Notes: generated by a model not told the origin, from the letters alone. 64,000 nucleotides of DNA from Thereva unica (GCA_949987705.1 OX465282.1:6312501-6376500), one strand, 5' to 3'; shown: positions 1 to 12,880, counted from the stretch's first letter. Program-made: numbers and translations.

Positions 1-119
1 AAAAAACCCGCCGTGGTACCATGACGTTTAAAAAACCAACACCAAAAGTCGTGTCGTTCAAGTTATAGCAAGATTCACTAGTAACTAACACTAAAGAATC
101 AGCACTGAAGCAAAATGGT

Positions 120-1610
120 CAAAATTAAAATTAAAAAAAAATGATTAGGAAAGGTTAGAGGGGGTCTAAAGAGTGTTCAAGAAAATGTCGATGAATCTTA
201 CGTTTGAACTCTAAGGTGTTGTACGAGTTCGGAAATACTGACTGCGGGAGATTATTCCACAGTCGAGTTGTTCTATTCATAAACGAACTTCTAGACCGTA
301 TTGTGCGCGAACCGAAGGGCTACAGTCCTAGGGTATGGGGTGAGCCGAACGGAGTAGTCTTGTGTTGCGGGAAAAATATTGCCGTGCAGGCAGGAGGTCC
401 TGAATTTTAGTCGAACAGTCGTTGTGGTAATACCAATAAAGTATAGAGAGGGCTGCTTCATTGCTACGGTGGCTTAAGATGTCCATGGAGGCGCGAAAGG
501 TGCCATCACCAATGAGTTTGAGGGCACGATTTTGTATCTTGTCGAGGCAAGCCAAGATGGTTTTTGGGGCGCCTGCCCAGATATACGAGTTTTATTCAAG
601 ACGCGGCCGAATCTAGTATTTGTAAATTGTAACCAAGGCGGCTGGCGGAAGGAGGAACTTGCATCTCTTGAGAAATCCAAGGCATTGGGAAGATTGTATG
701 GCGATTTGGAATATGTGCTCATTCCATCGCAGATTCTCCGTTAAAGTTACCCGTAGGAAGTTGAGAGTTGAGTCAGCCGTTAGATTCTCTTTACCCATTG
801 AGATAGGAGGAAGGTCCTCGCAATTTTTGTAGGGGACCAGACAGTACTTTGTTTTGGTGGCGTTAAATTCAACACGATTCATGCGGCCTCAAGTAAGAAT
901 CGATTTTATGTTCTGGGTGATCGATGTGGACATCAGTTCACGTTCTAAGACACAAGGTCTGGCATGTGCTTGTCTTATATTGTCGAAGGAGTAAGAGAAA
1001 TGCAAAGTACCGTCATCAGCGAAGCGGTGAAGTGGGTTCTAGGGGATTCAGAACAGATCATTAATGAAGATTAGGAAAACTGCGGGTGATAGAATTGACC
1101 CCTGGGGAACTCCGGCCGAAGTGGCCTGGGGCTTGGATTCGACGCCATCCAATACAAGCTTGATTGAAAGGCCAGAAAGAAATCTCTTAATCCAGCCGCT
1201 TAGAACTAAGTTTATACCAATAGCTTGGAGTTTGGTCAACAGATCAGGGTGCCATATTCACCAGTAGAACATATTGCCTGCCTGCCGTGTATACTTTGGT
1301 TGGATTCTAAATATTTCGTCAGCTTTCTATTGATTATTGTCTCCAGTGAAAAGAACCAAAGTAACCGCTATTGGGCGGTAGTTTAAGGGTCGCTTCAAGA
1401 GTCAGAATGTTTAGCCAAAGGCGAGGCACATTTTTTAACTACCATAGCGGGAATTTGTCGGGCCAGTGGATTTGTTGAACTCAAGCTCTTTGAGACACAT
1501 GTATACCTCGCGAGTCCTGAAGTGAACCCCGTCCGTTTGCGTGAGTGGTATCCTCGAGTGTGGGGGTGATATAGCAGCATTGGGTAAGGAAAAATTTGAG
1601 GAGAACAGAG
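120..1610 (-). pseudogene. Degenerate non-LTR retrotransposon (LINE) copy, RT and C-terminal part
   Basis: This is a broken minus-strand copy of the same LINE family that is intact at 40561-43530. Pieces lie in collinear order: a pre-RT segment around 1395-1600, the RT core with AGVPQGSILSPAVF and LIFIND at about 1048-1239, an NEHIFQIAIQSSQCLGFLKR segment at 613-882, and the C-terminal LDKIQNRALKLI region at 328-555. They sit in different frames with stops between them, so no product is possible. The ADD catalytic box falls in a damaged stretch. Homology fades near 120 at the 3' side and near 1610 at the 5' side, so the endonuclease half is missing, as expected from 5' truncation. Divergence from the intact copy suggests an old insertion. 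Family assignment is by direct comparison inside the window. Confidence 0.85.
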
Positions 1611-2340
1611 ACAGCGCCGGTCCTAGGGTAGAGCGAGTGGAGCGGTCGCTCTAGGCGCCAGGTGGTAAGGGGCGCCAAAATGAATGCGAAAAACAATTTC
1701 AAGCTTGTTTGCTTTTTTGTTACCACTTTTTGAGGGCGTTGTTTGTAGCTGTAGCCAAGTCTACGTACTCATCAATATGACTCGAACACGGCAAAAGCAG
1801 GGAGCATTGACTCCAACACCGATCGTACATGGCCTTAGGCCACATCCTGCTCGAGATCCATGGAGCAGACTGAATACGGCGGATCCAAACTCGATAAAAA
1901 CCGCAATCATAATGTGTAAACAATCGTGCTGAAGTTATGAATAGTATTGCGTGAATGCACCACTAACAATCGACTGCGGATACCAGGCGAACTTCGGTTT
2001 GAATTAGCCTTCCATTGATGATACGGAGTTCTGCCATGGGCGATTTAAGATGGAGCATTTCTTAACGCTCCAAGCATTTCTCGGGCTCCCACAGCTCCCA
2101 AAAGAACGACCTACAAGGCCAGTTAGATATTTTTGGATCCATGCTGCAAGGTGTCGAATGTGGTCCCAGTGAAGGAAAGTTTGCGGGACTCTTCTTCAGG
2201 GAGGGCAGTCTGAGCCCGTAAATTCAGGGATAGAGTACGTTGAGATTACTCCTTCATTGGGAGATTTCCTTAGATCTCCTGCGGAAGTAAGGGCACCTAA
2301 TCGGAGAAACGACTCGAAAAAACGACCGCTTTCAGAAGAC
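1611..2340. other. No gene seen
   Basis: Only short spurious frames are present. No motif, repeat or splice-framed exon could be supported. Confidence 0.5.
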
Positions 2341-3060
2341 GGGGTGGCGCAGCCCGAAAACATTTTATGCGATATCTGGAAGCTGGCTACCCCCGTGTAG
2401 AGGCTGGTAGGGTCTGCGTGGCCCCCGAGGAAGAAAGGGATACCGATTTTCTTAATAAGAAGAGGGTTAGATCATCTGGATGTTCTCTAGGACATAATAA
2501 CCCGGCAAAAAGAGCGAAGGCCCTGGCCATACGGTTTGAAAAGCCTTCAGAAAAGTCGGACGCACCTTCTGTCAAATAGCGGAAAATGTCAGAATTGGCG
2601 TGCTTGCGACTAACAATCCGGAGACTCTTCTGACCACGAAACAACTAGTTACCGTGCAAGGAAGTCTTCTGCAGGCGGTAGCCGAAACTGCTCAGGGCTC
2701 AAAACAGCCCAGGTCAGTAGGGGTCGGTGCACCCTCTATGATGGGCCGCCCTAAGCCTTTTAAGGAGCAAGCCTTGTTGCTGTAGACGGGAACAAGCTGC
2801 CACCCAGCCTTTTTGTAATCGGGTACTTCCCGGCAGCAACAGAAGACTCCACTGGCATTATGAAAAGACTAGGGGTCCAAAAGAAGACGTATATTTGGAC
2901 CCAACTGGAAATACAATTTATGTGAAGTGAAAGCGTCGAACGAAGGGCGCCGAAAGACAATCTCGCTCCACCCTCAACAAAGACTAGGGCCGGCGCTGTA
3001 GGGAAACACAATTCCCAGTCCGTTGCTTGGAAAAAGCGAATAAGACCCAACTAGTTGGCT
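2341..3060 (+). pseudogene. Possible LINE ORF1 / DUF4780-like remnant
   Basis: Three plus-strand reading-frame pieces read collinearly if frameshifts are allowed. They are a basic stretch with KKRVR and KRAKA (2367-2579), a segment with GVLATNNPETLLTTKQLV (about 2595-2785), and a segment beginning DGNKLPPSLFVIGYFPA (about 2783-2935). Spacing and style recall the DUF4780-type nucleic-acid-binding region seen in ORF1 proteins of some insect LINEs. That assignment rests on remembered family resemblance only. At least one stop and two frame changes break it. It could instead be a remnant of an unrelated repeat. No RT follows it in the window. Confidence 0.35.
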
Positions 3061-3394
3061 TTAACATACTGTGCCAGGCAGTTCCTTTAGGAGCTAACCT
3101 CGACGGAGTACTACATCGGATGAGAAGTAAGATGTAGATCGATGAGATGACTTAGATTGAGAATACCATATGTATAACACTCGTGCATTTGGAAACCTGT
3201 TCTTAAAGACTTTGGGGGAGCTTTCGAAGCTCAAAGTAGGAGATTTGATTCGGTATCTAAATAATATAGGATTGATCTAAAATATCTCGTACTTTACTGC
3301 CTCTTCGTGCTCTTTAATTATGTAAATGATAAATAGAACAACCTTCTACATCCAAAAATTCAAATGTAGAATTCATCGCGTATCCTCATGCATC

Positions 3395-3530
3395 CTCTCT
3401 AGAATACTCTGAACGTGTCCCATCCTTCATCTATCTTTCGAGATAAGTTTTCTGCTAGCGATACGACCACGACGTGAACGAAATGTCGAACTGGTGAAAC
3501 CTAAACTTAGACTTTCGTATCAAAAAAGGC
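3395..3530 (+). repeat. LINE 3' UTR scrap
   Basis: The stretch resembles the 3' UTR of the intact LINE (reverse complement of 40442-40540) and the scrap at 52390-52490. The shared order is CACGACGTG, then a diverged ACTGGT, then a CTTAGACTT-like segment ending in an A-run. Similarity is moderate, so it marks an old 3' end inserted on the plus strand. Confidence 0.5.
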
Positions 3531-6240
3531 CCCGAAGTCTATTATTACTTATTTATCACAGAACAAGAGCCTAGACGTATAAATTCATAACTTCCTAGTC
3601 CATGGCTGACCACAAATAACAAAAAAGTTCGCAATAAATTTTGAACAAAACAAAGAAACAAACAAAACTGCGTATGCAATCAAAAGGTTAACAGCTATAA
3701 GGAAAATAAATTTATTCCCAGGATCATTTCTAGTATTTCATTACCAACCGATAACAAATGACGGGCATTTTATTATTTCAGCCCCCCAACGTCATCAACT
3801 TACACTACATAAAATCTGTCTCCTTCAATCTTGATTAACATTTGTTTCCCCCACATCTTGTATTTCTGAACACAACCTTTCCAAGAGAAAATATATACCC
3901 CAACAATTTTTTCTGTACCCCTTTAATCATTCCAGTAAAAAACTTAGTAAAGTACGTAAAAGGGAGAGAAAAGTCAGTTGTAGTAGTTTTCCTGGTCGGT
4001 TGTTATGTTGTATGCTGCCTCCTTATGGATGAATCATTCTTAAGGATGAAAGGATCTCGTATATATAATGTTGGTAGTCACACATATATGTATATATATA
4101 CCTTCTTCTTCTTCTTCATACACAATTTTGGCGCTCTCTGTTTCAATTGTATAAGGTAACCACACAGTCTATAAATCAGTTTCCAGTTGAAGCATGTAAT
4201 CCTCATAAATCTCTGGGGCAACCATCATCTATATCCTTGTTTCTACTAATGTGTAACATCACTAAACCATATATAAACTCACAGGGAAGTGAGAATAGTG
4301 TTTGTTGTATGCGTGTCGTGTAGAGCCCTTAAATAGTATAGTATATGGTATAGAGAATGCAATTTCACCTAAACACATTAGAGCGTAGATCCTGAACGTT
4401 AACAAGATTAACACTTTGCCTTGTAATAAGGGGCCGGGTTGGATAAGCCCTTTGACGATGTCGTTAACACAAGAAACATATTTGCTTGCTGCTCTACCAT
4501 ACCTCCTTCATTCCCGTATTATACAGCAGAGCAGTTCGTGTCGACTTTCATGGAGCCGACAGTATACTTCCTGGATGGTTAGGTACAGCCAAGGACTTAA
4601 CAGGACTTAAGAAGTTCCCATACTATACTCGGTTTTAGTTAATTAGAATATATCTCTCTGGAAAACGGATAGTTTCTTATATGCAAAAACTTATTTTCTT
4701 CTTCCTACCCCACACACCTCCCACGTGCCTCCTTTTTAATCTTACCGCACTAGCTTCAGCTTCAGAATATTCTAGGAACAACTTGGCATGTAACGAATAC
4801 AGTTTAAGAGAAGAAAATTGTTTACCAAGTTTGTCGTTGCTCGTCATTCTCAATGGATGAGCACTAGTATCATCTACACATGGCCCGGCCAAACCACTCC
4901 ACATTCTCTCTCGCTCTATCCATCATTCTATATAGATCTTCATTGCAGGAGAACTCTTCAAAATAGACAGGATGAAATCCTTTCAGAAAGTGCAATTGCA
5001 AGACCTCGTACATCCTCTCTGCATACACCTAAAATTGCTGCACAAAAACATGACTCCTTCTAGCTACAATTTTCAGCTTGTCAAGTGTCTGTTGTCGGTC
5101 ATGTACAGCTTGACGGTGATGACAATTGTGTTCATCTGATGAATGTAACTACTTCTATAAATTTGCCGGTACATACACGAAGCTACCGAAATCCCTATAG
5201 CATTCAGCAGAATACCTTATACGAAAATTTCAACGCAAATTCTGCCATTTCTCACACGCATATCCTGGCACACAAGGATAATGAATGGAAATTAACATTA
5301 ATGAGAGAGATACAAGCTGCACTGTTTGAATGGGCTTGGGGGGCTACGGGGGGCCGAAAGCTGTACAGAGAACTCCAGTAAATGCGGATGAGGAGTAGTG
5401 TAACGGCAGGAAGAGGGGCAGTAGGTAGTAAGGGATGGTTCTACTACTTCTATTCAGATTGAAATTTCTGTAATTGTACACTTCTGCATTGGTGGCACTC
5501 TCGTCCTCGGTGTATATCCTTTTATTTTTTAGTTAGTTTCCGTGGCCAGGAAGGAGTATACACAAAATACTGCCGGAGACAAACAAGCTATACATAAGTA
5601 AAAGCGGGTCGAGAGTGATGGCAATGCAATTATGTTTTACAACATAAAAAACACAAACATACACACAACTCAATGTATATGTACAATATATAAAACAAGA
5701 TACGCGATTAGATGCTTAATGTGCAATCGTTATCACGTTTCTGTATATTACAATTGGTAGACTCGTAACGCTAATTGCTAATTACAGCGCATAAAGGAGA
5801 GCGTAATTTGCAATTATTTATTTTCTTCCTTTCGGGGGGCGGCAACGAGACGAGGGAGACACTTAGTGTTAAACTATTTGTGGTTGAAGCAGTGGTGGTT
5901 GTGCGGTGAATGTCCTTTTAACAATTGTAGTAATGGAGGCTGGTTTTGTAAAGAATGCGCCAAGCTGTGTCTGAGTTGGAAATGTAGATAGGTGGAAAAT
6001 AATGCCTTTGAAATATTGTTGTCTATTCTTTTAAGGATGCTAAAAAGTCTTCCTAACATCCCAATTTTCCAGTTTTGGAGAAGAAAGGGTTTAGACAAAA
6101 AGGACCTTAGAGAGAAGTGGCACCCGATTGTTAGAACTGAGTTATACTGGTAAAGGCGCCCTCTAGAACGAAGAGACGCTATCATATTCTGCAGTGGCAA
6201 TAACAATGGATCCAAAAGGAACTTTGGGACAGATAAGTAA
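3531..6240. other. No gene seen; AT-rich non-coding DNA
   Basis: Open frames here (for example 3842-4159, 5085-5381, 5874-6215) show no recognisable domain, no supportive splice context and low-complexity composition. Nothing was annotated. Confidence 0.5.
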
Positions 6241-6289
6241 ATCTATCACATATGTATCCATATATTACCGGTCTGTTAGATAGTTTAGT

Positions 6290-7350
6290 TTTGCACTACT
6301 TACCAATTGTTGATTTGGTGTTAATTGGTGTGAATCGATGTTAATTTGAAGTTTATTAGAGTAAAATTTGTGTTAATTGGCACGACCAATACAAATTAAC
6401 ACCAACTTATCACCAATTTACATCAATATCACACTGATTAACACCATTTAAGCAAATTAAAACCAATTATCATGAAATTAACACCAATTAACCGAATTAA
6501 CTCCAATTGTCATCAAATTAATACCAATTAACGCCTATTGGAGATATTTTTGATGTTAATTGGTGTTAATTTGCGGTTTAAAGGTGTGAAGTTAGTGTTA
6601 ATTGGTGTAATGTTAGTGTTAATTGAAGTTGATCAATGTTAATTTGTACGATCAACACCAATTGACACTAAATTATAACCAATTTATATCAAAATCACAC
6701 CGAATAACATTAAAATAACACCAATCAACCAAATTAACTACAATTGTCATCAAATTAATACCAATTACCACTAATTGAAGAAGGAATTGATTTTAATTGG
6801 TGTTACTTTGGTGTTAATCGGTGTTATTTTGAGGATATTTGGTGTAAAATTTGTGTCAATTGGTGTTCATCAGTGTTAATTGGTACGATTAACACAAATT
6901 TATATCCAAATCACCCCGATTAACATCAAATTAACCAAATTATCACCACTTACCATCAAATTAACACCAATTAACACCAAGTGGAAATAGAATTGGTGTT
7001 TATTGGTGTTAATTTGATGATAATTGGTGTTAATTTGATGATGAGTGGCGACAATTTGGTTAATTTGGTGTTAATTGGAGTGATTTTGATATAAAATTTT
7101 TTAACAATTACTTAATTTGATGTTAATTTGGTATTAATTGGTGTAAATCGGTGTTAATTTGAGGTTAATTGGTGTTAATTGGTGTTGACCAGAGTTAATT
7201 GGTGCGGATAAACACAAATTGACACCAAATTATCACCAATTTACATCAAATTAGCACGAGTTAACCAAATTAACACCAATTAACACCTATTGGAGATAGA
7301 TTTGTTGTAAATTAATGCTAATTTGATGATAATTGGTGTTAATTTATCGG
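6290..7350. repeat. AATTAACACC-type satellite with alternating polarity
   Basis: A degenerate short tandem repeat built on TTAATTGGTGTTAATTTG and its complement. Successive blocks of roughly 60-220 bp switch strand: GGTGTT-polarity near 6300-6370, 6541-6650, 6780-6890, 6985-7210 and 7290-7350, and AACACC-polarity near 6390-6540, 6650-6770, 6890-6985 and 7215-7290. Every junction is therefore palindromic. The right edge abuts the gypsy remnant. Confidence 0.9.
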
Positions 7351-7359
7351 CCCAGATGT

Positions 7360-7905
7360 TACACCCACAAAATATTTAAAAAGTATTGAGAAAAAGTTAT
7401 GCCAACGAGTGCAACGGTAAGAACAAGGGGAGCTTACTGAAATAGTCGACCACCGTCAGAATGTACTTGCTCCTACGGGCTCAGCGAGGTAATGGTCCAA
7501 TAAGATCGATGAAAATATGTACATTCCCAAGGTCGGCTGCTCATTGGAACCATTAGTCCACTCCAGCCTACCTTTTTATGTTCTGGTGGCTTAGTTGACT
7601 GGAAAACTCTGCGCCTGCAACATCATCTTCTTACTTTCCGACTTAGTTGTGACCCTTTTCCAACTGGAATCTTCCTGAGCCAATCTTGGGGTATCTTGGG
7701 CGTATATGCTTCCAAAGTTATCGTCCTCGTACCGTCAATCTAAAAAATTCTCTGTATCGCCTCGTATTTATGTTGTCATGCGTTCATACCTTTGGACGAA
7801 CTTCGAGGCGTTTTTACTGAGACAATCGAAGTTAGGGACTGATCTTGACAGCAAATTCTGTAGCAGGTGTTCTTTGCCCTTGTCATGGATGATCTCAAAA
7901 TCATA
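7360..7905 (-). pseudogene. Gypsy remnant A, RNase H end and integrase start
   Basis: On the minus strand the sequence reads QQYDFEIIHDKGKEHLLQNL followed by LSRSVP. That is the usual gypsy sequence between RNase H and integrase. About 450 bases further on it gives LLDHYLAEPVGAS-like and WSTISVSS-like traces of the integrase core opening (family form: DLIGPLP, KYILTVVDYFSK). Frameshifts and stops are frequent. It continues the RT half at 9377-10110 and is separated from it only by the hAT-type insertion. The polymerase end is eroded into satellite at 7360. Confidence 0.75.
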
Positions 7906-7913
7906 CTGCTGCA
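7906..7913. repeat. 8-bp target site duplication, left
   Basis: CTGCTGCA, identical to 9369-9376, directly flanks the terminal inverted repeat of the hAT-type element. Confidence 0.9.
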
Positions 7914-9368
7914 CAGTGGCGTAGATAGCTTTCAGCCATGGGGGGGGGGGGATATGACTTACAATTAGTATAAAAATAAAAATAAATAAATTTTTCTTCC
8001 GAAGTTCTGTTTTTGATAAGCTGAAATTTCGTGAGTAGCTTCCTTTTGACGCCTAACTTTTCTAATTGCGAAAATTCTCGATAGTGGTTTCTAGTGAAAC
8101 GCATAGGCTTTAAAGATGTCGGGTTTGGTGATTGCAGAGATACCGTTATAAAGAACTCAAAAAAGTTTGTCGTAAAAAATTGATGGTCCAACCGAAAGGT
8201 CGCCCACCATCAACATGTGCAAGTAACTAATTAAATTAAATTGTAAAAAATTTAAATAAATTTGAAAAAATTAGTAAAAAATTGAATTAAATTATATGTA
8301 TGTATTCACATCATAGAAAATATTCTTGGAAAAATTAGAGCAAAAAATCTAACTTTCGGGGTTTTTTGACAATTCATTTATGACTTCGGCAAATCGTAGA
8401 CGGACACACTCCTTCGCTATGCTCACTTTGCCTGATTCAGGCATTCCAAACCAGCGCACATACGGCACGACAAGTATCGGCTGCAAAGATGGTTTATGGA
8501 GCGGAGTGTGAGAGAGGACGATGGAATGGACACAATTTCCATCGCCCACTCTTACTTTATTTGCCATAAACCATATTTGCAGCCGACTCTTGTCGTGTCG
8601 GGTGTACGCTCGTGTGGAACCACCGCTCCACCGATTGTGCACCGTTGCAACCCTACTACAATTGTACTATTTCTGCTACGATTTTTAAGCTACAACTTTT
8701 TACTCGGTACTATTTGATTTAAGTACATTTCTTATTCGATTTAATTCGATGAAAAAGTATCATATCAAGGGATACTTATATTTTTAGTATCTACTACTGT
8801 TTTAATGGATTTAGTACATATTGTTCGTTGGATTAATACATTTTAAACTTGCTTGGGTGGCAGCGCTTTGTAGGCCGCCCCCTGATCCTTCTTTGACGGT
8901 GACAAAAAATACATTGTGCCGAGGGAGCGCGTGGTCATCATTACTACATCATTTTTTAGGAAGTTCATATGTTGATACTCTACATAATATGCTCAAACCT
9001 AATAGTTATTTCACCCAAAGTTACGAACACGATTCTATTTCTTGATTAACTATAATGTTAATATTTTGAGTATTTAGGAACCGAGGTGTCACTGTTGGCT
9101 CATTGTATTTACTTTACATGTGCTTAATGTGTCCACAATTATAGGGAGCCTTTTTGCGGTTCCTGATTTCCTTTTCGTGGTTCCTGATTGGTCGGCCTTC
9201 TCGAAGCGCGGAAATTAGCATTACTCAAATGCACAGCCGTCACAAAAACCGATCTAGATGATACATAGAATCAAAAGAGGTGCTGGTGCTTATACGAAGA
9301 TCTTTATTTTCGTTTGTCCATGGGGGGGGGGGGATTGATCCCCTTGATCCCCCCTATCTACGCCACTG
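7914..9368. mobile_element. Non-autonomous hAT-type transposon, 1455 bp
   Basis: The ends are CAGTGGCGTAGATAG at 7914 and its exact complement at 9354-9368, and both are followed inward by G-runs beside CCATGG. A perfect 8-bp duplication (CTGCTGCA) flanks it. CA-G starts, 8-bp duplications and this length class are typical of hAT elements. No transposase frame is visible, so it would need one in trans. It splits the gypsy remnant between the RNase H region and the RT, which makes it younger than that element. Inside lies a ~195-bp imperfect palindrome (8435-8630). Confidence 0.9.
8435..8630. repeat. Imperfect palindrome inside the hAT-type element
   Basis: Left arm and right arm share GGCACGACAAG, TCGGCTGCAAA and ATGGTTTATGG in inverted order. 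Matching runs outward to about 8435/8630 and inward to a centre near 8527-8534. The transcript would form a long hairpin. Confidence 0.8.
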
Positions 9369-9376
9369 CTGCTGCA
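9369..9376. repeat. 8-bp target site duplication, right
   Basis: CTGCTGCA, matching 7906-7913. Confidence 0.9.
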
Positions 9377-10110
9377 GCCGAATTGCCAGGGTCTTTTGAA
9401 TTTTGCAGCCTAAGGACGCGTGATCGGTTACCACCCTGGACTTAGTTCTTTCTCTATAGCCCACTGCCAACCATTCGCGTTTGGCTTTCGCGGCTTCCAC
9501 ATGAACTTACGTCTCTTCTTCAACAATTCTGTGATCGGGACAATAAGTGTGGGGACATTGGGTATGAAACGTCAGTACCAGGATACTGTGCCTATAAACT
9601 TCCTCACTTCGGATACCGATTTTGGGACGGGAATATATAAAATGCCTTGCACCTTCCAGGGTCGACCTGCAATTCATTTTTGCCGTCTATGTACCCCAGG
9701 TACTTCAACTCTGCCTTGCAGAACTCGAAGTTAATTATCAAGCCTGCTTGCCAAAGCTTGTCCAACACTTCCTTTCGTGCTTGCTTGTGCTCCTCAAACG
9801 TCGAGGTGACAATAATTATGTCGTCGAGGTAGACCAAAATGCGATCATCTTAGGCCCCTGCAGCATTCTATCGATCAGACGTTGCCAAGTAGTTGGAGAG
9901 TTTGTCCGACCAAAAGGCATCATGTTAAATTGAAATAATCCTTTGCCTTGAACAGTGAAGGCTGTATTATACTGTCAGACCCCTTTGCAACAGAAACTTT
10001 TCAAAACGCGAACTTTATGTCCAGAGACGACTGGAGAGCGGCAGAAACTTCGGTAATCGACCAGGAGGTTTATGCTGACAGGCCAACTGAGGTGGGTGAA
10101 TAGGACCAAT
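9377..10110 (-). pseudogene. Gypsy remnant A, reverse transcriptase part
   Basis: Minus-strand gypsy RT. Reading from 10110 down are a degenerate VDYR region, FTVQGKGLFQFN and MMPFGRTNSPTTWQRLIDRM. Then comes a frameshift, followed by VYLDDIIIVTSTFEEHKQAR at about 9840-9780 (the YLDD catalytic box) and FCKAELKYLGYI. The tether/RNase H part gives a DHASL-like motif near 9420. A stop and frameshifts in the palm and fingers rule out activity. The hAT-type insertion at 9368 interrupts it, and the rest lies at 7360-7905. LTRs were not found. Confidence 0.85.
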
Positions 10111-12045
10111 TCACTGTGAGGAGTCAAATCCGAATCTCTGCAATGGTAAACTAATTATCCTAAATCAATGCAGGCCATATTTTAAGTCCTAGACAGAATA
10201 GAGTTTATTCGAATCTTGGTTAAAAGTACTGCTGGTTCAAAGATTTTTTCAGGTTAACGAATTTAAGAGTGCCTCAAGGACAACAATTTTTTAGTATACT
10301 CAACAAAAAGGTCCTCCATGTAAACTCCCTCTGTAGCTAGCTCCAAAAATTGCGCACGTGAATCATTTACTAAAAGAAAATAATTTACCCAGCATAAATA
10401 AATCAATTTCCGAATCATAACAAAATAAATAAAAATATCATTTTATTTCATTTCATTTCATTTGAGAAAGCATCTCGCCCAGCAATAAAAAGCACTCCCT
10501 CTCCTCTATTCGCCCAAAAAGTAAATCAATCTCTCAAATCAAACAGCAGCTAATCACCAATTAATTTCTCGAGCAGCAAAATTCCTACACAAAGCAATAT
10601 TACGAAATCCATAGGAAGATTTGGTGTGGTGTAGCAGGAGAGGAGCTGCTAAGTGGTAGAAGGAGATTCCAACCTGGCGCACGTTAATTCAATTGACTTC
10701 GAGGCGAAAATTGTTACGTCAACGCTGAATAATAGCCAAGGCACCACCATCAAGGATCCTGTAAATTGAGGGTCGGCCAATAATAATTAACAGTCGAAGG
10801 ACCCTCCACTTATACACCATATTGATTCTGTTGCTATCCCAGGCTCGGGACTGAATTATTAATTGAGATAGCAAGTGTGACTGGCATGGAATTTCGTATC
10901 GTGGCTATCATAAAGCGCTAACGAAAGGGATAAGGACGTTCTCGTGTGGCTGGGGTATTTTCTATAAGCACCTTCGGAACGTATTTAATTGGTTCTAATG
11001 TGCATGCAGACTTTTAATGGACAGACAGGATCCTTCTAGCTACCGCACACATAGAACCGTCGTTCTCTTGAAAATCCTTATTGTCGTCGTCCCAGTCCCA
11101 GTAGTTGGCTAAGACCAAAGTAAAATTGCAAATGTTTAAACGTATTATAACCGATGTGTATTCATGTCATGAACTCCTTTTAGGATCGTTCTCGTCTTCT
11201 TGGGTTACGTTCAGTTAATTACACACTTTTTACAAGCAAGCTTCTATCTCTACTACTACTACTACTGCTGCAATCACCTACCATCGCTAGGACCAAACGA
11301 AGCTGCGAGTCGACGTTCGACGCCGGTAGCTGTAAGGAAGTCAAAAGATAAAATCCTTTTTCGTAGATGCTTTAATGCTCTCTATCCGATGTTGCTTATC
11401 CGGTGTGGATTGATTAAATCTAGTTAATTAAATTTGATAAGGTGCATGGGATTAACTAAAACCCTGGCTTGGGTTAAACTATTCACGTTCTGGTCATTAG
11501 TATAGTAAGCTAACAATCATGTGGGTGCGATGATGATGATGATAATGATGGCACGTTGGGTTGGGAAAAAATTAAGAAAAAACTATATAATGACATTGTT
11601 TTTTGTTGGAAAGGGATTTGTAATGGAACATTGCCAAGGAAGGATTTGTATGTATCTGATATTGAATAGAGAAGTGTTTAGTTTGTATAAAAAACACACA
11701 GCGTTGGTTTGGACTACCAGGCTGCAAAATATCATACACCCTACTGCAAAGAGCTTCCTAAACTGTTATTGTGTATCCGAAATCATTCTTCGTCATACAA
11801 ATCATTGCTGGTTTCATGGTAGAATACAGTACTGCATTCGCAGAATGAGATCGTCTTAAAAATCATCAGGTTTGATACCCTCGGTAAACCATAATAGCTT
11901 CTTCTGGGTCCATATTTGTAACTCTATGCTGCTGTCGACTGCTAATATTGGCACAAGATAGGCGAAAAATTGCATTTCTTAAAATTCATATACCTGGTTG
12001 CCCCAATGTGAGCTGCTTGATTTTGTACTATTTATGTACATACTA
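10111..12045. other. No gene seen; simple repeats only
   Basis: Contains a short (TTTCA)n run near 10443-10466, (CTA)n near 11250-11270 and (GAT)n near 11529-11548. The 112-residue frame at 11521-11859 begins in the microsatellite and shows no domain. Confidence 0.5.
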
Positions 12046-12049
12046 CTAG

Positions 12050-12880
12050 AATGCTACTAACACTAACTAACACTAATTTACACCAAAATTTACATCAATT
12101 AACATCATATATACACGGATTACCACGAAATTTACCAATAAACTCCAAATTATTACCAAATGAACACCAATTTGCTCCTAATATATCAAATCAACACCAT
12201 ACCAACACCATTTAACACTAAATTAACATCCATTAACTTCAATTTAATACCGCTTAACACCAATTTGACCCAAACAAATTAAACCAACACAAAATATTAC
12301 AAAACCAACACCTATGAACACTTAATTAACACCAATTAACGGTCTATTAACACTAATTAGCACCAAATTAACACCAAATTGCCTCGAACATGACAAACCA
12401 GCACTTAATATCACCAAAAAACAGCAATTAACATATTTAACACCAATTAACACTAAATTTAATACGTATTATCACCAATAACCCCAAATTAACAAGAATC
12501 AACATCGAATTAACACCAAATAACACCAAATGACATGAAATTAGCACATAATCAACACCAATCTACTCCAAATATATCAAACCAAAACTTAATATACCAC
12601 CAAACCCAAACCAATTAACAATAAATCAACATCAATTTAACACCGATTAATACTAATTAGCAACAAATTTACACCAATTGGTAAATAACCATCATTTTAA
12701 AACTAATTTACACAAAAATTAACACCAATCAACATCAAATTAAATTAACACATATCAACACGAATTAACACCTAAATAACACCAATTTGCTTGAAATATA
12801 TCAAACCAACACTTAATATGACCAAAATAATACCAATTAACACAAATTAATACCAATTAACACCAAACCGACTGCAATCT
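12050..12880. repeat. AATTAACACC-type satellite, single polarity
   Basis: Same short degenerate motif as 6290-7350, but read almost throughout as AACACCAATTAACACC on the plus strand, without the polarity flips. Confidence 0.85.

Noticed and set aside
6290..7350. CRISPR-like array
   Set aside because: The repeats are short, degenerate, without regular spacers, and flip strand; the context is eukaryotic transposon DNA.
8349..8717. 97- and 73-residue frames inside the hAT-type element
   Set aside because: They overlap on opposite strands and lie across a palindrome, which makes mirrored open frames by itself.
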